Source: Gracilaria gracilis
Taxonomy: Eukaryota; Rhodophyta; Florideophyceae; Gracilariales; Gracilariaceae
Direction: 5' to 3'
NCBI GenBank assembly: GCA_030374805.1
Contig: JARGSG010000029.1
Span: 248,001 to 312,000 of the forward strand
Length of the DNA: 64,000 nt
Shown here: positions 31,738-42,265 of the stretch, in pieces
How the letters are laid out: each line of letters starts with the position of its first letter
How positions within the stretch are numbered: the stretch's first letter is position 1
Translations under genes and position numbers: made by a program
The notes under the pieces: generated by a model
What the model was told of the DNA's origin: nothing
Database searches by the model: none
The model's input: the letters and a program-made list of their open reading frames with translations, nothing else

Positions 31738-32184
31738 TTACAGCTTCGGTCTACACGGAAAGGGTTTGCAGCAAAGCCCAAAAGAACGGAAATGGGCCAG
31801 ACCTTTTAAACGGTCCTTACAGGCTTTGGTTGAACAGTGCTCTTTCTTCAACGTGTTTCGGTACTTGCATGGTTCGCAGCACAAGCCAAGGGAGGATCTA
31901 AACTTGTTCGAAACTTTGATGTCGTAACAATCCCAGCTTCCGTCCGTCTCCTGCAGTTCAGAGTTCTTCCAAGCTCCACCGTCAGTAGAGTCAAGTAAGC
32001 GATGTGTGATCCGTATTGTGTCGGCATTTTGCTTGACAGCCGTAAACGTGACAGTTAATGCATCGGCACCTCCATCTGTTTTCGAACAACGCAGAACAGT
32101 ATCCAAAGCAACGCCGAACGCCGAGACAAACAGTGATATCAGAAACAAAAAGGCAAGTGGCGAGACAGCTCGGAGCGCTTTCAT
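31738..32184 (-). CDS. Small secreted cysteine-rich protein
   Basis: Protein of 148 residues with a clear signal peptide (MKALRAVSPLAFLFLISLFV, cleavage likely near Ala26). The mature chain is basic and holds ten cysteines, eight of them in the C-terminal half, including two related blocks GLCCEPC and GLCCKPFPC that suggest disulfide-bonded repeats. A TATA box lies about 75 bp upstream, giving a short leader. No family is recognised; secreted Cys-rich proteins are often defence, adhesion or wall proteins. It lies in the segment inserted between the malectin and CBM20 genes of the right arm. Confidence 0.65.
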   Translation of the reverse strand: MKALRAVSPLAFLFLISLFVSAFGVALDTVLRCSKTDGGADALTVTFTAVKQNADTIRITHRLLDSTDGGAWKNSELQETDGSWDCYDIKVSNKFRSSLGLCCEPCKYRNTLKKEHCSTKACKDRLKGLAHFRSFGLCCKPFPCRPKL

Positions 32185-32257
32185 TTTGGCTTCACCCGTG
32201 GTTCTGAACTAGCCCGACTGGCGTCCATCGTGAAGATGGTGGTGATGGACTCGTGTG

Positions 32258-32266
32258 TCTTATATA
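32258..32266 (-). promoter_or_regulatory. TATA box of secreted-protein gene
   Basis: The minus strand reads TATATAAGA 74 bp before the ATG at 32,184, a good position for a start site about 45 bp before the ATG. Confidence 0.7.
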
Positions 32267-32743
32267 CTGAAGGTGATGACGCGTCCGTGGTGAGCTTGCT
32301 GTACACGACCTCATGGTGCAGCCATGCACACAAGAGATGATTGCGAAGTTCATGCGTGTGTATGGATACATCATCCATCAGCGTGATCTCATGTCATGCA
32401 GATGGTTGTAGCGAACGTTATTGGCTACGAAAGCTCATGCTTCGCAAAAATCATTTGAATGAAACCAAACTCAACACAGAATCAGCCTCCTCAACAACTC
32501 GTTCTCCAAGGAGGGCTAACCGAGAGATACCTGGTGTTCCCCACAAATGGGAACAAATTGCTACACTATTGGCTATCCCGACAAAAAGTCACCAAGGGAG
32601 CTGTTACCGTACCCCAAGGCCAAGTTCTTGGTGTTGTGCCAACGAAGCCTTTGAGGGAGAAAGGACTGTTAACGGTTGAACCACAGCCCCGCTGTGACCG
32701 ATCCAAACTAACCTTCCTGAAGATGATGTTAAAGAAAACGAGA

Positions 32744-32771
32744 GACGTGTACACGCGGAGATGTACACGTC
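32744..32771. repeat. Conserved hairpin GACGTGTACA/TGTACACGTC, right arm
   Basis: Perfect 10-bp arms with an 8-bp loop, the counterpart of 11,901-11,928. ACGT cores of this kind are common bZIP targets in plants; that reading is speculative here. Confidence 0.55.
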
Positions 32772-33214
32772 GCTAGCCTTTGGCGACGGAATCACGTGAG
32801 TCATGCCGTAACTTGGGACAATCCCGCACTCTGATCGACCGCACCCACCGAGGCGATTGTTCCTCTTCCTTGAGACGCACCATGGGCACGAACCACACTG
32901 AAACCCATCTCTTAGTTGGCGTCATCTACCTTCTCCCATCATCATGATCACCATCAATGCGACCACGCCGCAATATCCAAGAGTGATCAACTTGCACTCC
33001 AGCTTTCATGTAACGCTCCGCAAAGAAAGAGGACAACCACAGACTCGCGTCGACTACATGCGTGTTGATGCAAAAGTGATGCGCACGTAGTAATCAAACA
33101 ATGTCGAAGACGAGGAGTCGTTTAGGAGAGTTGGTGGCCACGAAATGCACACAATAACGCTTTCTGTGAGCATTTCTTTACGACGTGAGCGACAAGTAGT
33201 CGATGGGGAAGGCC

Positions 33215-33221
33215 TATAAAA
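33215..33221 (+). promoter_or_regulatory. TATA box of right CBM20 gene
   Basis: TATAAAA in the context CCTATAAAAGCC. It is 455 bp upstream of the conserved ATG, so the transcript would have a long leader or a leader intron. Confidence 0.7.
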
Positions 33222-33454
33222 GCCAGCTACGATGGCCGGTACGATCGAGGATTGCGACGTCGCCCGTCATCCTCCGCCATTTGTATCTGTCCGTCTTCAC
33301 ATTGAATATTTGCTGAGCTGAGCTGGCGATCTGCTGGGAATTCCACATCATCCCTGTCACAAACTTGTACCCTCTGGTCTCGTCCCTTGTTTATTGTGCT
33401 CACCGTTATAATTACTGCTCTCTATCTCGTGAAAGAAACCGTTTAGTCTTTCTA

Positions 33455-33610
33455 TCGATTCTGGGCTGGGCTTCCCCGGCGTTCTCCAACATCCTTCTCC
33501 CCCAATCCTCCCCGCTCCAACTATCAAACTCTCCTCCCCTCTTTCCATCTCTCCCCTCCCCTCCCCACCCCACCCACCACACGACCTTCTTCTCCCACCA
33601 ACTCACTTTC
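33455..33610 (+). promoter_or_regulatory. C/T-rich leader of right CBM20 gene
   Basis: About 155 bp with very few purines, retained from the left copy in character though with several small length changes. It lies between the TATA box and the ATG. Confidence 0.5.
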
Positions 33611-33669
33611 TCTGTGCTGTCCTTGCTCAAGAAACGAGAAACCTACTATGGGAAGGTGTCTTGAGGTTC

Positions 33670-34845
33670 ATGGGGTCCATCCTGAACCATGAAGAAGAAT
33701 CGCGAGCGGCTCCTCAAGTACATCGCTCTCCGCGTGCAGGCCCCGGAATGTCGGCAGTCGATTCCGTGCCCTTCGCTGGAAATATAATTCCTAACGCAAC
33801 AGTTAATTCACAACAGCCCGCCGATTCGCATCTCTCAGATTTGGCGTCTCATGTCCGAAGTACGATGGACGCAAATAGGCAGCTCTATGGTCTTGAGCAC
33901 GAGGCCACGTCAGAGAAGTCTTCAGCGCCCTCCTCTCAATCGCTCTGTCCCGCCTCACCGCCTCGGAAACAGCTTCACATTCGTGGGGCAAGGAACTCAC
34001 CGCAGTGCCAGAAGCGACAAGGGAGGGAGCGAGAGCTGGAGAAAACCGTTGCTGTGTTGTTCCGTCGCTTTTGCTATGGACAGGCCGTGGTTATGGTTGA
34101 GCTCCCTCCCTTGCGGCCCAGGGCGCAGATCTTCCTGATCGCGCCGGAAATGAACGTGTCCTCTTGTTACTGCACGCACATTCGTTGTGAAGCTCGGGCG
34201 GATAAGTGGCCATCCGCGTTGGCGCTTTCGGGTTTCCAGCCACTGCAGAGCACGGTAGGGCTGATGCGCATGCAGGGCGCGTCCGACGCCGACTTAATGC
34301 AACATCTCCAGGCGGTGGCCGACATGAGCGCGCCGTGCAGCGTTGTGTTGTTGGTGTCGTGCTCGGAGCAGGCTGTAGATATGGCGGATACGGCGGGCTT
34401 CTCGATGGACGTGGTGCAGTACGGGAGCCCGCTTTATCTGCTGCGAAGGAAGGAACAGCGGGCGCAATGGGGTGAGACTGAGAGCCTGTACACATCAGCA
34501 ATGTACAGCCCTCCCCCGGAGCCGTTGGTTGACGGATGGGTAGTGCGGTTTAGGCTGGAGCTGGACGGGTTTGACGGGGAGCAGCGACGGATGTCGGCGG
34601 AAGGGTGCGCGAAGGTGACCGGGAATTTTGCGGCTGTGGGAGAGTTGGAGGTCACACGAGCGGTGAGACTGGAAGTTTTCGAGGAGGTGTTGTTTGCGGA
34701 AGTGCTTGCGGAAAGAGGAAGAGTAGAATACAAGTACGTGGTGGAAAGAGGTGACGGGGCTGTGATGTGGGAGGCCGGTGAGAACCGTCATCTGCTGGTC
34801 GACTGGGAGATGTGCTTCTGTGTGGAAGATCGGTGGCGACGGTGA
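33670..34845 (+). CDS. CBM20-domain protein, right copy, altered binding site
   Basis: Protein of 391 residues, starting at the ATG of MGSILNHEE; the codon three triplets upstream in the longer frame is TTG. The N-terminal 110 residues differ strongly from the left copy, while the middle domain and CBM20 region are about 85% identical. Lys355 (VEYKYVV) and Trp367 (MWEAGENR) of binding site 1 are kept, but the first Trp, in LGEW of the left copy, is Leu326 here (VGELEV). Starch binding may be weakened or changed. No signal peptide is visible. This copy has the better TATA box, so the two paralogues may have divided roles, one better expressed and one with the complete site. Confidence 0.82.
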   Translation: MGSILNHEEESRAAPQVHRSPRAGPGMSAVDSVPFAGNIIPNATVNSQQPADSHLSDLASHVRSTMDANRQLYGLEHEATSEKSSAPSSQSLCPASPPRKQLHIRGARNSPQCQKRQGRERELEKTVAVLFRRFCYGQAVVMVELPPLRPRAQIFLIAPEMNVSSCYCTHIRCEARADKWPSALALSGFQPLQSTVGLMRMQGASDADLMQHLQAVADMSAPCSVVLLVSCSEQAVDMADTAGFSMDVVQYGSPLYLLRRKEQRAQWGETESLYTSAMYSPPPEPLVDGWVVRFRLELDGFDGEQRRMSAEGCAKVTGNFAAVGELEVTRAVRLEVFEEVLFAEVLAERGRVEYKYVVERGDGAVMWEAGENRHLLVDWEMCFCVEDRWRR

Positions 34846-34905
34846 TCATGACAGAGATCGGCGCGGCGTCAAGCCAGACCACCGGAGCAAAGGGTGGTCG
34901 TCCTT

Positions 34906-35190
34906 TGGCAGTTAGCCCATAGACAAAGACACGTGATTGAGAGCCATGCCTTAACCGCAAGATGCAAGACTTGTACTTTTCACGAGTGAGCTAACGAAAC
35001 TCCATTATTAGCTGGAGAGAGCTGAAGATGTCTCCCGCGATCGGAGGCGTCGGCCGGCGGCCCAAACGACGCGCAGTCGCTGAAAGAGGCAGTGGATCAA
35101 GTTCACCTGACAATGACACGGGGTTCATGTGGCCAACGGTTCCAGCTGTCAAAATCAGCAAAGCCGTGGCAAGTCCTCCTGAGGGCGGTT
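34906..35190. other. Short intergenic spacer
   Basis: No gene or notable repeat seen between the end of the duplicated arm and the Harbinger terminus. Confidence 0.5.
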
Positions 35191-35463
35191 CTTAGGGCAT
35201 CTCCAACGGTGCTCGCTAAAACAGTATACCGCTATAAATCAAAGAATTTTTTTAGAGCATCTCCACTCTCAGTAGTCTATGCCGTTATAACTCTAAAATA
35301 CGTACACCACGTGTGTGCTTTTGAGTGGTTCCCGGTAAAACGACTAACCGCCATAACGCCAAAAACTGGTCGTCGTCCACCGGTGGGGCTGTGAAGTGTT
35401 CGAACGCCGACATTGAAAACGACTGGAAAGTCATATGATGGACTTTACTACTAATGAAGAGCA

Positions 35464-36771
35464 ATGCCCTTTTCTAGTATTGCTGCTTCATTCACAACTC
35501 TATTAGTGGCCACCATTAGAAGTTGCTACAGTATTAAGAGAAATCACAGAAAGAAACAAAACTCTGGCAGATTTCTGCAAAGAGAAGAACTAAATAAACG
35601 CATTGGTTATCAATGGCAGTCAAATAGATCCATTTTGGGTCTTCTGGCTAATGCACGTCTACACATCAATGCACTAAAGCGTTCAGACTATTTTTTTTGA
35701 AATAGAGTTCCAAAAACGTTTTATAATGCCCTGGCCGGTGTATATGGTTTAAAATGACGTCTAAAAATTTGAGGGCCATGCTGCCAGAAGATAAATTGTT
35801 GTGGCCAAAAATCAGCAACATAACATCAAAAGCTCGTTTCTGCGCTCCGACAGCTTAGCTCGAAAGTAGGTTCCAAATTTTTGACAAAGCTTACGCATTT
35901 ATCTGAATCAACTAGAAAAAAAACGAGTGTAAAAAGAGTTTTAGGCAAGCTTTTTGCAGAGAATTCGGTGACTAGTATCTACGACAGCCGGTGGCAGAAA
36001 ATATCCATTTCATCATAGAATATTATTACAAAAATTGATTTTACAAGAGTTTAAGGCTCCTTTTACTGTTCGAAGTGGACGCGCCATTGTAATGCGGCCA
36101 AGAAACAGAGACACAACTTTGGAAACCCAGAACAGCCGAAAGTACGTCTTCAAAGCGTATGCAACGACAAGCTTTGCATATGAAACCTGTAATTCCGGTT
36201 TCCTGGGGCATCAACTGACCCTAATATACTGTACTGCTCTCCTTTTCTTACAGACGTTAGATGTGGTGCATAGTCAATATAAAAGATAGATTTCATGGTC
36301 TCTGGGCGTAATATTTTCTGGTTATATTGGGTAGTGAATGATACATATCCACCATTCCGCATCTTTCTCAATATCATCGTACATTTCAAGAACGAGCCCC
36401 AAAAGGACATTTGAAGGTCGCCAAAAGCGTTTTGGAAAGTCTTGAAACGCAACTACGGTGTTCTTTTTAGTAGGTGGGACATTCTTGCTAATCCTTCTTG
36501 TCTATGGTATATGGAGGACATACATTTTATTGGCAAAACTTTTGCAATGTTTCACAACATTATAATTGAAGCGCGAGACACAGAAGGTCAACTGGGGACT
36601 TTTAATATTGTGAGCATTGACCTAGATGCAGCCGTGGTTCGAGTACGATCATTCACGATGCCTACAGATGCCTACGCAAACCCAGATTTTAATCGAGACT
36701 GCCCAGACAGTGTAGAAAACAGTCGCAACCACGACATGCTTACCAACGGTCTGGCGGACGCCATATAGTAC
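35464..36771 (+). pseudogene. Remnant of Harbinger transposase
   Basis: The end of the DDE_Tnp_4 domain is clear at about 36,442-36,771: LKRNYGVLFSRWDILANPS, then HFIGKTFAMFHNIIIEARD, matching the family's tail where Cys-x-x-Leu-His-Asn-Met-Ile-x-Glu is usual. A KDI-R-like block precedes it with a stop inside. Upstream, 35,464-35,700 and 36,035-36,289 are open but not recognisable, and the part with the first two catalytic Asp is missing or unreadable. The gene is broken and probably internally deleted. Confidence 0.65.
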
Positions 36772-36869
36772 AGTTATAGGAAGGGTAATCTCCATGAGTA
36801 CTTGGAGGATCAAGGAGCTGGGGATGGTTCATATTGACTTTAACCCTGTCATGCATCATCTGTTTGATT

Positions 36870-38365
36870 TTATCGGGCTCCGAGTTCTATTTCTTCTTCT
36901 TGCAGCAGCTTGCGGAGCTTTTTCCTATTTAGGGCCTTCCTATACTTTTTGCTGTCCTCTTCTTGATCATTGGACAAAGGCTTTACAGCCGCCACTTCAT
37001 CCGCTTTTTTCCGAAGCTCGTACTTCCTGTCCGACTGCTCCTTGTTCATCACTGCCCGTGAGTTGGCCGCTTCGATGGACGAACTGCTGGCCTCAGCAAA
37101 CCCTTTCGTCCAACATTCGAGGGCGGACTGCAGAGCGACGTCTTCTTTCGCAGCCTCCTTCTTGGCTTTTTGTCCGCTTTTGCGACCTTCACCCCCAACG
37201 GGCGCTTACGTGGCTTCGGTATGTCTGCATCCGTCCCATGCATTTTGTTGCCGCGCCTCACGTGGGACAAAACTCGTTAAACCAGAAATAATGGAGTTTT
37301 AATGGGATTATCATACTGGAGCAATGAAACAGTAATTGGAGGAGGAACAACGTCATTGAATCGTCATCAAGGCCTTAATTTACTGAATCTTCCATGAATG
37401 TGATTTTTTGAAAAAATTAACTTCCATGGAAGTGCCTTGACATTTCAATGACAAGCGTCATTTCCAATTACCGAGTAATGATAGTTAAATGACCATGAGT
37501 TTTGCTAGGGCACAGATGGTTGAATGTCCTCTGTAGCTTGCGCGGCGTGACCAATTTCGTTCCCCTGTTCTTCCTGTATGGCTAGATTTGGCGTTGTTTT
37601 ACGGGGTGCAAGAGGAACAGGGTCAAGCTCTGATGTCACGGTATTGAGCCACTTGAATGTCAGACGATAAGGGAAAGGTTTCTCGATAGCGTAATTCGGG
37701 TTGCGAAAGACATCGTAGAAATTCGAGACTTTAATGGCGCCGTTGAACATCCCGATCGCACAGTGCATCTTGTCCGAATCTGTAGTGTTGCCCGTAAACT
37801 TGTTCGCTTCGACAATACGCAAGCACCCTTTCAACTTTCGAAAAGCTGTTAGACCCTTTTGTCCTTGCTCTGAAACACTTCGACCGGATCTACTATTCCA
37901 AACGTCCATCTTCTCCCTATTGTTGAGCTCCGGATGCTCCGGAATGAGAACTCCCAGTAGCCTGTCGAATTTCTGCTTCAATTGTGCGTGCCAGACACTT
38001 TTCTTCTGCTTCGACCCATTTATTGATGCATCTGGCAAGTGAACTGTCGCCATTGTAGACGAGCTTGTGTCCAAATCTTGCCACTTCGGTTGCTTGCCGC
38101 GATGAATCCTGGTCTGCGTCTGGGCCTTCCGTTGCAACCCCGATGCGGATGTTGGCGGTTGCACGGCAGAACCTTGGAGCACTACAACATTTTCGCAGGG
38201 CCCAGTTGTGGGAATGAAAGGGGTCAACGGTGCGGCTTTGTGCGCTAGCGGTGTTTCCGGATCTGTTGTTGGTGTTGGGGACCCAGCTAGTGGTGTAACT
38301 AAGCAAGACGGGCTGTTTGTTGGATGCAGAGAGCGACCGCGTTTAAGTGCTCTATAGCGCTGCAT
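36870..38365 (-). pseudogene. Myb/NAM-associated Harbinger accessory gene, interrupted
   Basis: From the ATG at 38,365 (MQRYRALKRGR) an open frame of 286 codons runs to 37,505. It has a Pro/Thr-rich first third, then a segment with KMHCAIGMFNG and FYDVFRNPN before KPFPYRLTFKWLN, like the Myb/SANT-like proteins that end in a NAM-associated domain. Past a 237-bp fold-back insertion (37,268-37,504) the frame continues with KPRKRPLGVKVAKADK, the RPxGxKxAK signature of NAM-associated C-terminal domains. It then changes frame into a Lys/Glu-rich coiled-coil-like tail that ends near 36,870. The fold-back and at least one frameshift probably inactivate it. The hAT element lies 12 bp upstream of the ATG. 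Confidence 0.6.
37268..37504. mobile_element. 237-bp fold-back (MITE-like) insertion
   Basis: Outer arms CAAAACTC (37,268-37,275) and GAGTTTTG (37,497-37,504) are followed inward by longer imperfect arms with shared words GTAATTGG, GTCATTGAA and CAAGG on both sides. The flanking coding frames of the NAM-associated gene line up on either side. No clear target duplication could be defined. Confidence 0.6.
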
Positions 38366-38369
38366 AGGT

Positions 38370-38377
38370 GTAGGCAC
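38370..38377 (+). repeat. 8-bp target-site duplication of hAT, left
   Basis: GTAGGCAC directly before the element, identical to 41,286-41,293 directly after it. Confidence 0.95.
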
Positions 38378-41285
38378 CAGGGCCGTATTTATGACTGACT
38401 GACTTCTTTACAATTATGGATGACTTTGACTGACTGACTTGCCCTCTTCATATCTAGTCAGTCATTCTAGTCATTGAACGCAATGACTGACTATAGACCC
38501 ATATTAGAAAGAAAAAACGCACCGTGACACTTTCGAAAGCATACCAAAATCGATGCCAAGGAGGTCAATATTACTCAAAACTTTGTTTAAAAGTTTAGGT
38601 GTCTTTTCAGTAAAGCTGTCGACGACGACGGCAAGTAAAAATACTACCTTCTTCCAAGCATCACAGCCACCGTTTGACAAGGTCACATCTTTGCTGCCTT
38701 TATCCCTATTCTTACTTTTGTCTTACTGATCGTTTAAATGACCAAACGAAAGGCGTCTTCCCCCCCTTCTAGGACGAATGCCTTGCAACAGAGAAACAAC
38801 GGCGATGAAGAGATTTCTGCAAACCCTACAGCCCTGGGTCATAACGAAAGCACTATTGCCAAAAACCTGGTCCGTCAGCAACAAGAAAGGCAGAAAAGGC
38901 GCCGCAAATCTTCTGACGGGGGAATTGGATCCTGTGTGAAGACGTCATTATGGAGTACGCACGCGGCAATAGTTTCTTTACAAGGAAAGCGCAGTCAATT
39001 TCAGTGCAACGTTTGCGGTCATGTTGGGTCATTAAACCGCAATGTATCTACCTCAAACATTATCAGTCACTACCAACATGTGCACGAAAAACTTCACCAG
39101 ACCCTTCTCCAATTGAATGCTTCTAGTGCGCCTCCAGATGTAATTGATGATGTCCTAAAGACGTCAAGGGCCGTATACAAAAAGAAGAACAATTATGGAT
39201 CTCTCAAAAAGTTTTTCAAACCCAGATCGGGTGCACAGAACTCCGTTGTATGGAAACCGCAGCCACAAATTGATGCAAAACTTTCTCAAGCCGTAGGAGC
39301 AGTGCTGTTTGCGTGTGCATCAGAGATGCCCTTGGGTAAAATTGGTTCGCCATTACTACAAGGACTAGTTGATATTTACGGTGGCCGTGTTATGCACTCC
39401 AGTAAGACACATTTAGAAGGAACGCTCTTGGACACGTACAATGCTGTATGTGCTCTACTAAGAGTCTCAGTAAATGAGGCTTTGACTGGAAATCTCACGA
39501 TAGATGGCTGGAGTGCTGCACTCGGAGCACCAATTCTTGGAATGACATGGCACTTTATTGACAAAGATTGGAAGCTTCAGATGGTGCCGATATCTACCCT
39601 AAACATTGGTGGCGCTTCTAAGAATGGTGAGCAGATGCGTTCAATTATGCAGGAGACGCTGGAGCAGAGTCCAATTGTAGGAAGCGACGACATACGTGTT
39701 TTCACTGCCACCAGTGATAATGAAGCAGCCACAGCTCTGGCTGTGGATCTTCTCACGAACTACGTCGGATCTGTTCGTTGTGTCGTACACACAATTGCCC
39801 TCGCTGTGAAAGATGTATTTGAAGTTGGAACACCCTGGCAAAAAGTAATGAACCATGTGAACCGAATCACTACGTACTTCAACCAACACCCCAAGGCCTC
39901 TCAGCTCTTTGTGCGCAAACAGTTAAATGAAGGAGTCAGTAATGACCGCCTTCAGCGCCTCAAGCATGATATTCCAACACGATGGCACTCAAAACTGGGT
40001 GCCATGTGGAATTACTTTGCGAGAAAGGACACGATAGCCTCTGTGGCCGATGAGTTAAATATTGGCACCGATGAGTTACCCGCCCTATCTTCTGATCAAT
40101 TGGAGACATTATCTGAATTCATCTGCATACTTGCCGAAGTGCGTCGCGTCGCTCGACAGCTAGAGGCAGACAAGAAGGTGACACTCTCCCGAGCTCCAAG
40201 GCTTCTGAGGGAACTTTACGAAACACTTTTAATCATGGCAGGGAAAATGCTGCTTTCAACTGACTCTAATGTTCCCCAGTTTTCATTCGATACTGTAGAC
40301 ACAATTAACGCGAGCACTGCGCTTTCCAGCCGTGCGAGTACCGCACATTCTGACAAAGAACGCGATAGAGCGCGATCAAACCACTTACAGAAAGGGCATG
40401 CAAAAGCACTAGCAACACGTTTGGCACTTCGCATAAAAGAAAGACTTGGAGTATTATGGAAGCGAGTGGATAAAGATGTTGCTACATGGTATCCCTCACA
40501 CGATGATGACACTGAAAGAAATTCGTTCTCGCAGGAATTTGCTGGGAACACACCGTCCCCTTGAAATGCGTCAGCCAAAGAGGGTTCTTTTGTTTCACGT
40601 AGCGGCACTACTGGATGTAAATGAATGCGGTTTCGATTTTCTTGACTGCTCTTATCAAGATAAGGAAAACTATACAAACCTGATTATAGACACAGTTGTC
40701 CGGGAGGTACTGGAACTTGATCCTTCTCTTTTGAGCCACAGAACAGAACTGAGGGCTGTGTTCAAGCTCTTTCATCGGGAAATGTATGGGGCATTGCAAG
40801 CATATGGCCGTCGGGAACCGCAGATGGCGCTACAGTATTGGAAGGATGTGAACGAGCAGCCGGGATTAATTAGTCCGACGCCATTCAACTGTTTAGCTAG
40901 AGCCGCGCTTTCCGCGCAGGCATCCTCAGCGTCGGCGGAGAGACTATTTAGCGATCTCGGGCGATTAGAAGGAAATCAGCGACAGTCTTTACTTACTGGT
41001 ACCTTGGAGATGACGGAAGTAGTGCGTTCATATGTTAATGGGGAGATTGGTACCTTGAAGAATCGGCAGAGCACTGTTTTGCATCCGACCGCCTCCGCTT
41101 TTCGTCGAACGGTTCTGAAAGTTGCTCAGGAAATATCTAAGAAGGTATGATGCTTTGAATGGTACCAACTGCGCTAGAGTTCTCGTGGTGACTAGATAAT
41201 GACTAAGTCTGACTGACTTGCCGTAAAACTAATTGACTAGTGACTGTGGGGTACCCCCATTTAGTCAGTCAGAAATACGGCCCTG
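38378..41285 (+). mobile_element. Complete hAT transposon, 2.9 kb
   Basis: Perfect 13-bp terminal repeats CAGGGCCGTATTT and AAATACGGCCCTG are flanked by the identical 8-bp duplication GTAGGCAC. Both ends carry subterminal GACTGACT words in several copies, the usual kind of transposase-binding site. An intact transposase gene lies inside. The perfect duplication indicates a young insertion. It sits inside the older Harbinger element, just upstream of the NAM-associated gene. Confidence 0.95.
38738..41150 (+). CDS. hAT transposase with 46-bp intron
   Basis: Exons 38,738-40,488 and 40,535-41,150 flank a 46-bp GT-AG intron (donor GTATCC, acceptor CTCGCAG), and the joined frame codes about 788 residues. 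A BED-type zinc finger (CNVC with HYQHVH) lies near residues 88-125. The RNase H-like core has TIDGWSA (first Asp), ATSDNEA (second Asp) and CVVHTIAL, followed by TRWHSK. The end is the hATC dimerisation domain, with ASSASAERLFSDLGRL. Without the intron the first frame would stop at 40,564, before hATC, so splicing is strongly supported. All main motifs are present and the element may be active. Confidence 0.9.
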
Positions 41286-41293
41286 GTAGGCAC
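41286..41293 (+). repeat. 8-bp target-site duplication of hAT, right
   Basis: GTAGGCAC, identical to the left duplication at 38,370-38,377. Confidence 0.95.
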
Positions 41294-41299
41294 TGTAGT

Positions 41300-41990
41300 T
41301 TGAAATCCTTTACGATGTTTAAACGAAAAGAGAGAGTGAATGAGCTTGTGCCGAGCGGTGTGTGTGAGTTGGCGTGCGAGAGCGTGAGTGCGCTCTAGCG
41401 AGGGAGGATAATTGACCTGTTCCGCGGTAGGGTGAGTGCGATGGCACGAGGGAGGGTGCATGACCCGCTGGGAGGAAGGTTGAGTGAGCAGGCTAAGCGG
41501 GAAGGATGCGTGAGGTGGCACAGAGGGGGATCGTAAGCCACCGGGGAAGTGAGATTCAACAGGCGGAGTGGGGGTTACTTTGGAGGGAGGTGGAGTGTAG
41601 GTGTGCGAGCAGAGCGGGGAGTAGCGGTTACCAGGCAAAGCGCGGAGAGCGAGTGAACAGGTAGGGCCGGGAGGTTGGGCGAGGTTATGCAGTGGAGAGT
41701 AAGTGAGCAGCTGGGGGAGGGTGAATCAGCACGCCAGTCACCGAGGGTTAGTGAGGTCCCACAGGGAAAAGGAAGTGAGCTGGAGAGCGGAAGATACCTA
41801 CGCAGGCGTGTAGGAGGGTAGAAGAAGTAGTTTCAGGAAATGTAAGTGAGCTTTTTTGTGTGCTGAAGAATGTAAATGAGCTGCTCTCGTATGGCCAAGA
41901 ATGTGGAGGAGCTACTCTCTGCGCCGGGGAAGGTGGGAGAGCCACTCTGTGACGCTGTAGGGCTTCAGAGTGGCTTTGATGCGGTGATAT
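41300..41990. repeat. Degenerate G-rich minisatellite, about 25-31 bp units
   Basis: Words such as GTGAGTGAGC, GGGAGG and GGTGCATGA return about every 25-31 bp with heavy divergence. The minus-strand open frame across it is Pro/Ser/His-rich and looks like a repeat artefact, not the N-terminus of the NAM-associated protein. Confidence 0.5.
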
Positions 41991-42184
41991 GAGCGAGGGC
42001 CACAACGTTGTGTTGACAAGGTGATACGGGCTTGGCATGAGTGTATCAAGATGAAGGGAGAGGTGGGGCCGAGAGAGAGGCGACAGAATTTAATCACTGA
42101 TTGTGATTGACCTCTGTCATGGCGGGAGCGGATTGGACCGTTATATATACCGCCGCCAGTAAAACTCTCGCTAAAACCCAATTT

Positions 42185-42265
42185 AGAGCGAGATTTATAC
42201 CGCTCCGAAGCGGTATACCCTTGCCGATACCGTTGTCAGCGCACGGGTGAAGATGATTTTCGCGG
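42185..42265. repeat. Subterminal palindromes of Harbinger right end
   Basis: TATACCGCT/AGCGGTATA arms of 9 bp around CCGA lie near 42,205, and GATTTTCGCGGT/ACCGCGAAAATC arms of 12 bp around a single G lie near 42,252-42,276. They lie within 130 bp of the right terminus and are probably structural or protein-binding parts of the element. Confidence 0.55.

Larger units (their letters stand above)
32690..34905 (+). repeat. Right arm of inverted duplication (CBM20 unit)
   Basis: The inverted counterpart of 9,325-11,960. It contains one copy of the 144-bp unit, the hairpin, the intact TATA box, the C/T-rich leader and the CBM20 gene. Similarity fades about 60 bp past the stop codon. Confidence 0.85.

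Noticed and set aside
41261-41638. Minus-strand Pro/Ser/His-rich frame as N-terminus of the NAM-associated protein
   Set aside because: It reads a degenerate G-rich minisatellite. An ATG just inside the hAT target site is a better start.
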